From: a virus
Reading direction: 5' to 3' (one strand)
DNA length: 23,961 nt
Virus record (IMG/VR): IMGVR_UViG_3300042876_000749
Location: 1-23,961 of that record
Shown here piece after piece: positions 15,933-21,838 of the stretch; the stretch's first letter is position 1; every line of letters begins with the position of its first letter. The position numbers and the translations under genes are program-made. A model generated the notes under the pieces. It ran no database searches and was not told the origin of the DNA. It saw nothing but the letters and a program-made list of their open reading frames with translations.

Positions 15933-16466
15933 TCAGCCCTCGGGCTTCTCGTCCTTCTTCGGCTTCTCGGTCTTCGGCTTCTCGTCGACCTTCGGAGCGG
16001 GCTTGCGCGCCTCCGCGAGCTGCGCCTCGAGCTCGGCGACCTGCTTGCGCGTGGTGGCGCGCACGCCGTCGATCTCGGCCTCGAGCTCGCGCACGCGGGC
16101 CTCCGCGCGCTGACGACCGGCGGCGGGTGCGTCCAGCGCAAGGCGCATCGCGTCGAGCTCGGCCTCGAGCTCGCGCACGCGGGCCTCCGCGCGCTGGCGA
16201 CCCTCGGTGGCCGCCTCGAGCGCGAGACGCATCTCGTCGGACGGCGCGGGCTTGGCCGTGGAGCGCCCGTCCGTCACGTCGCCGCGCTCGAAGCGTCGAC
16301 GCCATGCCGGCTCGCGCGCGAGCTCCTCGGCGTACCAGCGGGGCACCTCGAGCGTACCGCCGGCGGGCAGCACGGCAGCCGAGCCGAAGCTCGCGCCGTC
16401 CTTCTTCCGCGCCGGCAGCGCATACGCGCGTGGCGTGGTGTTGTGCAGGGTGATCGACTCGACCAT
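15933..16466 (-). CDS. Coiled-coil protein downstream of major capsid gene (head fibre or head-associated)
   Basis: The start chosen is ATG 16466, with GGAG 11 nt upstream; ATG at 16496 lacks a ribosome site. This gives 177 aa. Residues 1-60 form a small beta-rich domain (ESITLHNTTPRAYALPAR, then LPAGGTLEVPRWYAEELAREPAW). Residues 70-145 are a strong coiled coil built from a tandem repeat of 28 residues, four heptads, sharing GRQRAEARVRELEAE. The last 30 are Lys/Glu/Pro-rich. Position after the capsid gene suggests a head fibre or minor head protein, but I do not recognise a family with confidence. Confidence 0.62.
   Translation of the reverse strand: MVESITLHNTTPRAYALPARKKDGASFGSAAVLPAGGTLEVPRWYAEELAREPAWRRRFERGDVTDGRSTAKPAPSDEMRLALEAATEGRQRAEARVRELEAELDAMRLALDAPAAGRQRAEARVRELEAEIDGVRATTRKQVAELEAQLAEARKPAPKVDEKPKTEKPKKDEKPEG
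16074..16196 (-). repeat. 84-bp tandem repeat encoding 28-residue coiled-coil unit
   Basis: The 39-bp segment 16074-16112 recurs identically at 16158-16196, an offset of 84 bp. This equals 28 codons or four heptads, so length changes by one unit would keep the coil in register. Confidence 0.8.
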
Positions 16467-16502
16467 CGGTCGTCGTGCTCCGGAGTGAGAGGCCATGTGG
16501 TC

Positions 16503-16519
16503 GGCGGCACTCGGCCGCC
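16503..16519 (-). other. Hairpin after the major capsid stop codon
   Basis: GGCGGC and GCCGCC form a perfect 6-bp stem around a 5-nt loop, starting 5 nt after the capsid stop. There is no T-run after it in the transcript, so it is not a standard terminator. It could protect the mRNA end or reduce readthrough into the next gene. In DNA this GC-rich, the stem may also be chance. Confidence 0.4.
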
Positions 16520-16524
16520 CGCCG

Positions 16525-17604
16525 TCAGTCGAGGTTCTCGACGTAGAGCATCGAGAGCGGGCGCTTCACGTCGACGCCCGAGCAGCGCGCGCGTGCCGGC
16601 ACGACGAACTCGAAGCCGCGCTGCTGCGGCGCCTCCTCCTCGTAGGAGATCGGCACCGGCCAGCGGATGACCTGCGGGTCCTTCGCGTAGAGGATGCCCT
16701 CCGGCCCGTCCGCCGCGGTGATGTCCGTGCCGCTCGCGCTGTCGAGCGCGTAGTAGCGCTCGATGCGCTTGATGAGGCGCGCGTTCTCGAGGAACCACTG
16801 CTTGACGCTCTTGTCGCTGCCGCTCGAGCGCTGGAGCGTCGCTAGACGGCCCTCGTACGCCGTGGGCAGCACGAGTACCTCGGGCGCGTAGCTGTCGCGC
16901 GCCTGCGCGATCGCCGCCTGCTCGATCTGCGCGAGGTCGGCGATGATCTCGTCTGCGGTCGCCGTGAGCCACTCGCCGTTCGTGAGCGTGACCACCGCGA
17001 CGTTCGGGTTGTTGAAGAACCCGGTGAGACCGGTGGCGGCGTCGCCGATCCGGCCGACCTGGTCGAGGCCGCGCGCGATCATCTCGGCACACGCCATCGC
17101 CTTGTCGCGCGAGAGCTGCACGCCCGCGAAGGCGGCGTACTCGAGCTCCTGGAGGTCGTAGCCGTACGAGCCGGTGATGTTCACGAACTTCGCGAGCACC
17201 TCGGTCAGGTTCACGTCGGCGCGCGGGTGATCGCCAGCGAGCGTGTGGCTGATCTTCGCCGTGCCCCGCTGGTCCATCACGCGCTGCGCGACGGTCTGCG
17301 CGCCACGCGGGATGTTGGTGTCGACCGGGACGAACTCGGCCGCGCGCAGGCGCTCGTAGATCACCATCTCGATCTCGCGTCGGACGAACACGAGGTCGCG
17401 CGCGAGGAAGGCGGTGTTGTTCGCGTCCATCCGCAGGCCGTGGCGATCGAAGAACGCCGCGAGCTCGCGGGTGAGGTTCTGCACCCGCGGCGCGTGCGCC
17501 TCTAGGTACGCCGCGTCCATGCGATCGCTCTGCAGGCGCTTCGCCATCGCGTGCTCGGGCGAGCCGACCACGTAGTCGGTGCCGTCGATGCGCTCGGTCT
17601 CCAT
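16525..17604 (-). CDS. Major capsid protein (HK97-fold, DUF2184-type)
   Basis: This is a 359-aa protein from ATG 17604. It fits DUF2184 capsid proteins: FFDRHGLRMDANNTAFLARDLVFVRREIEMVIYERLRA (segments within residues 51-87), then VNITGSYGYDLQELEYAAFAGVQLSRDKAMAC, GLTGFFNNPNVAVV, PEVLVLPTAYEGRLAT and RWPVPISYEEEAPQQRGFEFVVP. Assembles the icosahedral shell around the scaffold. Its first 14 residues (METERIDGTDYVVG) nearly repeat the start of the nested scaffold upstream, with 19 identical bases in the coding DNA. A GAGG-type ribosome site lies about 9-10 nt upstream. Confidence 0.87.
   Translation of the reverse strand: METERIDGTDYVVGSPEHAMAKRLQSDRMDAAYLEAHAPRVQNLTRELAAFFDRHGLRMDANNTAFLARDLVFVRREIEMVIYERLRAAEFVPVDTNIPRGAQTVAQRVMDQRGTAKISHTLAGDHPRADVNLTEVLAKFVNITGSYGYDLQELEYAAFAGVQLSRDKAMACAEMIARGLDQVGRIGDAATGLTGFFNNPNVAVVTLTNGEWLTATADEIIADLAQIEQAAIAQARDSYAPEVLVLPTAYEGRLATLQRSSGSDKSVKQWFLENARLIKRIERYYALDSASGTDITAADGPEGILYAKDPQVIRWPVPISYEEEAPQQRGFEFVVPARARCSGVDVKRPLSMLYVENLD
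17582..17600 (-). repeat. Shared 19-bp segment, capsid-gene copy
   Basis: Plus-strand ccgtcgatgcgctcggtct lies immediately inside the capsid start codon and recurs identically at 19123-19141 at the internal scaffold start. Both encode TERIDG after the second codon. Confidence 0.8.
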
Positions 17605-17661
17605 GCTGCTCGCCCTCGTCTCGTGGGTGGTCGTGGTCGCGTGATCGGTGGTGCGCGCGGG

Positions 17662-18504
17662 TCAGTCCTGCGCGACGTAGAGAAGGCCCAGCGCGCCGGC
17701 GCTGCCGCTGGTGAGCAGGCGTGCCCCCGGCCACGGGAAGCAGTCGCCGGAGTCGCTGTCGCCGACGCGCACCGCGCCGAGCTTCTCGGCGCCCGCCGCG
17801 ACGCAGCGCACCAGCGGCCGGTCGCCGGCCTCGAACGCGTTCTCGACGGTGACGTAGCAGGTGCCGTGCTTGAGCACGGGCATCTCGCACTCGTCCTCGT
17901 AGACCTCGTTGTCGGCGCTCGCCGGGTCGACGAGCCCCTTGTGCGAGCGAATGACGACGCCGAGCACGTCGCCGCCAGCGAGGCTGCGCGAGGCGCTCAC
18001 ACCGAGCGTCGCGGTGCCGCTGGTCCCAGCCTGCGCGGGGATGGCCAGCGACACGATCCGCGACGCGTAGCCCGTCGTGCTGACGGTCGCGTTGCCGCCG
18101 TCGGGGATCGAGAGCGACTCCGTCTGCCGGACGCCGTTCTCGTCCTCGTAGATGATCGTCGCGACCGTCGCGTCCCAGTTGGCGTGCGACGAAAGGATCA
18201 GATCGAGGCGCGCCGGCGGCGAGATGCGCCCCGTCCCGATCACGCCGTTGAAGTCGGCGCCTGTGAAAGTCTGCACGCCCGCGGTCGATCCGATGTTCGT
18301 CTTGAGCGCGTCGGCGTCGGCCGCGACCGCCGGGGGCAGGCGCGCAGTGCGATCGCCGCCGGTGCCACGCATCACGACCAAGCCGGGCGCGATGCCGTCG
18401 GTCTCCTCGACGATGGCCGTGGTCTTCCGGTTGTGGTCGGAGTCGGCCTCCATGCCCGGGTAGGCCGCGCTGGGCGCCTGGGCCATCGACGTCTGGTAGG
18501 ACAT
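17662..18504 (-). CDS. Head decoration / capsid cement-like protein
   Basis: This encodes 280 aa from ATG 18504, preceded by GAGGA about 7 nt away. Position between the protease/scaffold and major capsid genes is where decoration (cement) proteins lie in DUF2184 phages. The N-terminus has YPGMEADSDHNRKTTAIVEE, then IAPGLVVMRG. Residues about 83-170 form a beta-rich domain (RISPPARLDLILSSHANWDA to IPAQAGTSGTATLGV) that is clearly related to the insert in the tail sheath. The C-terminal part (CEMPVLKHGTCYVTVENAFEAGDRPLVRCV) resembles cement-protein barrels. It likely trimerises on the capsid surface. The exact family is not certain. Confidence 0.7.
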   Translation of the reverse strand: MSYQTSMAQAPSAAYPGMEADSDHNRKTTAIVEETDGIAPGLVVMRGTGGDRTARLPPAVAADADALKTNIGSTAGVQTFTGADFNGVIGTGRISPPARLDLILSSHANWDATVATIIYEDENGVRQTESLSIPDGGNATVSTTGYASRIVSLAIPAQAGTSGTATLGVSASRSLAGGDVLGVVIRSHKGLVDPASADNEVYEDECEMPVLKHGTCYVTVENAFEAGDRPLVRCVAAGAEKLGAVRVGDSDSGDCFPWPGARLLTSGSAGALGLLYVAQD

Positions 18505-18554
18505 GCTCGGTTCCTCGATCTCGTGGTGAGAGGCCTAGGGGTCGTTCGGAGGGC

Positions 18555-19145
18555 TCAGCGCTCGCGGCGCCACTTGTTGCCGAGGTCGGGGCGGAACGAG
18601 GCGGCGTCGAGCCTCGGCTGGTCGCTGGTCGCCGGCACGGCTGCGGCACGAGCGGCCGCGGCGGGCGACGGCTTCGTTCCCTTCGCGGGCTGCGCCCCGT
18701 CCGCGCGGTTCTTGCGCGCGAGCCGGACCTGGGCGTTGAAGTGCGCGCGGACCGTCTTGTCGTCCGCCTTCTCCTCACCCTCGCCCTCGGCGTCGAGCTC
18801 GGCCGCGACCTCGGGGTCGAGCTGCTCGAGCACGAGCATCATCACCTCGCGGTCGCTTTTGCCCGAGAGGTCCTGGTCGCCGAGGAACGCGCGCGCGGCC
18901 TCGAGGAGCCCAGCGCGCGCCTCGACGACGGCGTCGAGGCGCTTCGGGTCGGTCGCCTCCGCGAGCGCCTTCTTCGTGCCGGCGAGCTCGCCCTCGAGTT
19001 CCTTGATGCGCGCGCGGCTGTCGGCCGACTCCTTGGTGAGCTGCTCGATGCGCGCGGCCTGAGCGGCGTCGAACTTGGCGCGCGCCTGCGCGTGCGCGGC
19101 GGTGCCGACCTCGTACTCGATTCCGTCGATGCGCTCGGTCTTCAT
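18555..19145 (-). CDS. Nested scaffold protein from internal start
   Basis: An ATG at 19145, in frame within the protease gene, has AGGAG 10 nt upstream, a better ribosome site than the full gene's start. It would give a 196-aa free scaffold: coiled coil near the N-terminus, then acidic and Ala/Lys-rich segments typical of scaffolds. Its start, MKTERIDGIEYEVG, nearly repeats the start of the major capsid protein. Free scaffold made from inside the protease gene is known for lambda (Nu3 in C). Use of this start is inferred. Confidence 0.6.
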   Translation of the reverse strand: MKTERIDGIEYEVGTAAHAQARAKFDAAQAARIEQLTKESADSRARIKELEGELAGTKKALAEATDPKRLDAVVEARAGLLEAARAFLGDQDLSGKSDREVMMLVLEQLDPEVAAELDAEGEGEEKADDKTVRAHFNAQVRLARKNRADGAQPAKGTKPSPAAAARAAAVPATSDQPRLDAASFRPDLGNKWRRER

Positions 19146-19841
19146 CGCGTGATCGCTCCTGTGCGTCTGCGTCGAATGGGTCGGCGCCGGCGACGGCGCG
19201 GGGTTGGCGGGCTCATCGACGCGCTCGATCGCGACGTCGGTGTCGCGCGCATCGAGGCGCAGCGAGGCGGCCTCACCAGCGCGCGCGCCGCCCTTGGGGA
19301 GCAGCGCGACGTGGTTGTAGACGCGCTGACGCTGCACGGCGTCGTACGCCTGGCCCTGGTAGGTGCCGGGCGTCGGGTCGAGGAAGAGTCGATAGCCCGC
19401 GCTCAGCTCGACGAGCTCGCCGGCGTCGATGCGGCGCATCGCGTCGGCGTCGGCGATCGCGAGCTGCGCGTGCACGAGCCGCCCGTCGCTCGTCGGCTCG
19501 CCAGACACGTGGCCCACGGCGTCCGCGCGGTACGTCTCGGGCGAGACCATGCGACGGGAGCCGTCGGCGCGCGTCGGGTGGTACACGGTCACCGGCGCAT
19601 CACGCAGCGACGTGAGCGACTCGAGGCGCGAGACCTCTTCGGCGGGCACGAGCTCGCGCGTCGTGGTGCCGTCGGCGTGGTGGTAGACGAGGATCCCAGA
19701 GCGCGCGACGGTCGCCTTCACGCGAACGCCGCCGGCGGCCGTTCGCTCCGCTCGAGCGAGCGCGCCCACGTCGGCCCTGACGGCCGGGCGCCAGTGCGCC
19801 GGGATGCTCGCGTCGTCGTGTCGCTCGTGCTCGCCGTCCAC
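18555..19841 (-). CDS. Prohead protease fused to scaffold (DUF2213-type)
   Basis: This is a 428-aa protein from GTG 19841, with a weak AGGG 3 nt upstream. Residues about 38-205 match DUF2213, a phage prohead protease-like family. SLRDAPVTVYHPTRADGS gives His88, GELVELSAGYRLF gives Ser147 (both candidate catalytic residues by analogy), and VYNHVALLPKGGARAGEAASLRLD closes the domain. A Pro/Thr-rich linker (211-232) leads to the scaffold part, with coiled coil about 245-300 and an acidic stretch (AAELDAEGEGEEKADDK). The scaffold part has its own internal start (19145). The layout recalls lambda C/Nu3: the protease cleaves the scaffold and itself during head maturation. Confidence 0.82.
   Translation of the reverse strand: MDGEHERHDDASIPAHWRPAVRADVGALARAERTAAGGVRVKATVARSGILVYHHADGTTTRELVPAEEVSRLESLTSLRDAPVTVYHPTRADGSRRMVSPETYRADAVGHVSGEPTSDGRLVHAQLAIADADAMRRIDAGELVELSAGYRLFLDPTPGTYQGQAYDAVQRQRVYNHVALLPKGGARAGEAASLRLDARDTDVAIERVDEPANPAPSPAPTHSTQTHRSDHAMKTERIDGIEYEVGTAAHAQARAKFDAAQAARIEQLTKESADSRARIKELEGELAGTKKALAEATDPKRLDAVVEARAGLLEAARAFLGDQDLSGKSDREVMMLVLEQLDPEVAAELDAEGEGEEKADDKTVRAHFNAQVRLARKNRADGAQPAKGTKPSPAAAARAAAVPATSDQPRLDAASFRPDLGNKWRRER
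19123..19141 (-). repeat. Shared 19-bp segment, scaffold copy
   Basis: This is the identical partner of 17582-17600, immediately inside the internal scaffold ATG. Confidence 0.8.
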
Positions 19842-19860
19842 GAGCCCTGGTGTCGCCGAC

Positions 19861-19876
19861 GGCGCGCGTTCGCGCC
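19861..19876 (-). other. Small GC hairpin in the protease leader
   Basis: GGCGCG and CGCGCC pair around a 4-nt loop between the heptad array and the protease GTG. There is no T-run. It could affect translation of the protease gene, or be chance in this composition. Confidence 0.35.
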
Positions 19877-19877
19877 T

Positions 19878-19912
19878 GGGATACCTGGGATTCCTAGTAT
19901 CCCAAGAATCCC
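19878..19912. promoter_or_regulatory. Candidate operator: four GGGATWC heptads
   Basis: Four 7-bp units lie at 19878 (GGGATAC), 19887 (GGGATTC), 19897 (GTATCCC) and 19906 (GAATCCC), two direct and two inverted, with starts 9, 10 and 9 bp apart. The array sits in the 114-bp gap between the RHH gene and the protease gene, the longest gap in the window. Some RHH regulators, such as plasmid omega proteins and MetJ, bind arrays of 7-8-bp boxes. As RNA the units are interleaved, so a pseudoknot or a long imperfect hairpin is an alternative. No -10/-35 promoter is evident. Confidence 0.6.
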
Positions 19913-19955
19913 GTGCTCATGTGCCCCCTACGATCCACGCGCGTGCGCGACGCGT

Positions 19956-20144
19956 TCAGCTCGAGCGTGCGCCGAGGAAGTCGCGCAGGTGCTCGCTGCT
20001 CTCGATGATCTCCCGCAACGCCTGCGACCGCGAGAGCACCACACGGGCCTCGCGGGAGCGGCGCTCGACGTAGAGGTCAAGCGCCTGCTGCAGCTCGTCG
20101 GGGAGCTTCACGGTCACGGAGCAGTTGAGCTTCTCTCGCGTCAC
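19956..20144 (-). CDS. Ribbon-helix-helix (CopG/Arc-type) small DNA-binding protein
   Basis: This encodes 62 aa from GTG 20144, overlapping the portal stop as GTGA, with GAGG 4 nt upstream. Residues 6-14 (LNCSVTVKLP) form the beta strand that pairs in an RHH dimer. Helix 1 is PDELQQALDLYVERR, and helix 2 follows a VLSRSQALREIIES segment with the usual S-R-S/Q turn. It is close to the minimal RHH length. A DNA-binding regulator in the middle of a head operon is unusual. The adjacent GGGATWC array is the obvious candidate target, suggesting control of protease/scaffold and downstream expression or self-control. Confidence 0.75.
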   Translation of the reverse strand: MTREKLNCSVTVKLPDELQQALDLYVERRSREARVVLSRSQALREIIESSEHLRDFLGARSS

Positions 20145-21838
20145 GCACCCTCACGCTCGCGTCCCGTCGGAGGTGCGCCGCCGCGGTCGGTTCCGGGCGG
20201 GGGCTGCGGCGCGCCGGCGGCCTGCCCAGGTTGCGGCGCGGGCGCTGGGCCCGGCGGCTGGGGCGCGGGCGTGGCCTGCGAGCGCCAGCCCATCGGGCCG
20301 AGGATCCGCTCGGCCGCCTCGCGCGCGAAGCCGTGCACGTCGACGAGGATCGCGATCCCGCTCTCGCGCGAGATCGCTCCGTTCGTCACGTCCTTGATGA
20401 CCTCGCGCACCTCGCTCGAGCGCGGTCCGATGGTGCCGAGCTGCGCGTTGTCCTTCGGTGGCTGCGCGGCGAGCTCGAGGCGACGCGCGTACGCGGCGCG
20501 CACCCCCGCCTCGTCGAGCTGCACCTGGCCCGCGCCCACCGTCGTGAAGCGCGCGAGTGCGATGACCTCCGGCGGTGCAACACCCTTGTCGATGTAGAGC
20601 GCGTCACGGTCGGCCTCGAGCTTCTCGACCTCTGCGAGCTGCTTGCGCGTGGGCAGTCGCAGAGCGCGGTAGTTCACCGAGTACTGCTCGGGCTCACGCC
20701 CTCCGGTCGGGCCGTCCTGCGCGAGCAGGATCGCGCGGACGAGGCGCTCGTGCCGGGGGCGCAGCTCGAGCGTGCGCCACCCGTCGACGGTCGTGTTCCA
20801 CGTCTCCTGGTCGGCCTCGGCGTTCGTACCCGCGCCGAGCACCGACTGGCCCATGAGCACGCTCAACGGCATCTCGGCGGCGGCCGCGAGCCGCAGGGCG
20901 CCGCGGTCGATCATCTCGGGCACGCCTCCGAGCGGCTGCGTGACGTTCTCGAAGGCCTCCTCGACGTCGAGCAGGATCGCTCGAGCACGCGAGCGCGACG
21001 CGTCGAGCAGCGACATGCGCCGACGGAGCGTCTCCTCCTCCTTGCCGGCGATCATCTTGTAGAGGTTCTTGAGCTTGTAGACCGCCTGCGCGACGCGCCC
21101 GAGCAGCAGGCTCTTGCTCCCGTAGTCTTCCGCGCACTGACGCAGGGCGTCCCAGCACCGCTCGAGCACGCTGTCGTCCCAGCCCTGGTTCTGCAGCCGG
21201 CGATCATCCGTCGACGGCTGGCCGTCCCACCGAATGAGACGCGTCTCGTGGATGAGCGCCCCGTGCCCGCCCTGGCCCTGCAGTCCGCTCATCGCCGCGG
21301 CCGCGGAGAGCAGCCGCTGGCGGATGCGGTAGGTCTCGGGCCGGCGATAGCGCGGGTGCGTCGGGTCGGCGTAGAGCCGCTCAATGCGCACGTCGCGCCG
21401 ATCGAACGTGTGCAGACCGAGCACCGTGCGGACGTTCGCCTCGTCCAGCGGCAGCGCCGGATCGCGACCGTCGTCGACGACGATCCACGTGAGCGCGCCG
21501 CCGAAGAGCCGCCCCCAGCAGGCGCCCTGCGAGAGCTCCTGCGTCGCGCACAGCCGATCCTCGTACGCCTTGAACGCGTCGCGGATGCGCGCGCCCGCGA
21601 CGGGGTCGCCAGGGACCACGAGCTCCCAGCCAGGGCGCAACGCGCTCTTCGGAAGCGCCTCGACGATCCGCGCCGCGAAGTGGTCCTCGGCGTAGAGCGC
21701 CTCGAGCGTCACGTCGTCGATGCGCGCGCGCGCTCCGAAACGCGTGTACGCGGTCGGGTCCTTCGTGCCGCCCAGCCCGAGCAGCGTGTTCTCCCACCCG
21801 TCCGCGCGCATGGCCTGGTCGATCGTCTCAGTGCTCAT
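20141..21838 (-). CDS. Portal protein (DUF1073-type)
   Basis: This is a 565-aa protein from ATG 21838, overlapping the terminase stop as ATGA; a longer reading to 22093 lies inside the terminase gene and was rejected. Features of DUF1073 portals are visible: AEDHFAARIVEALPKSALRPGWELV near residues 38-62, CATQELSQGACWGRLFGGALTWIVVDDG, RLIRWDGQPS, ENVTQPLGGVPEMIDRGALRLAAAAEMPLSVLMGQSVLGAGTNAEAD, and a late LPTRKQLAEVEKLEADRDALYIDKG. The C-terminus is a Pro/Gln-rich tail. It forms the dodecameric DNA channel at one capsid vertex. Confidence 0.85.
   Translation of the reverse strand: MSTETIDQAMRADGWENTLLGLGGTKDPTAYTRFGARARIDDVTLEALYAEDHFAARIVEALPKSALRPGWELVVPGDPVAGARIRDAFKAYEDRLCATQELSQGACWGRLFGGALTWIVVDDGRDPALPLDEANVRTVLGLHTFDRRDVRIERLYADPTHPRYRRPETYRIRQRLLSAAAAMSGLQGQGGHGALIHETRLIRWDGQPSTDDRRLQNQGWDDSVLERCWDALRQCAEDYGSKSLLLGRVAQAVYKLKNLYKMIAGKEEETLRRRMSLLDASRSRARAILLDVEEAFENVTQPLGGVPEMIDRGALRLAAAAEMPLSVLMGQSVLGAGTNAEADQETWNTTVDGWRTLELRPRHERLVRAILLAQDGPTGGREPEQYSVNYRALRLPTRKQLAEVEKLEADRDALYIDKGVAPPEVIALARFTTVGAGQVQLDEAGVRAAYARRLELAAQPPKDNAQLGTIGPRSSEVREVIKDVTNGAISRESGIAILVDVHGFAREAAERILGPMGWRSQATPAPQPPGPAPAPQPGQAAGAPQPPPGTDRGGAPPTGREREGA

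Noticed and set aside
19878-19912. Reading the heptad array as an intrinsic terminator
   Set aside because: The possible stems contain mismatches and no T-run follows in either orientation; regularly spaced direct plus inverted units fit an operator better.
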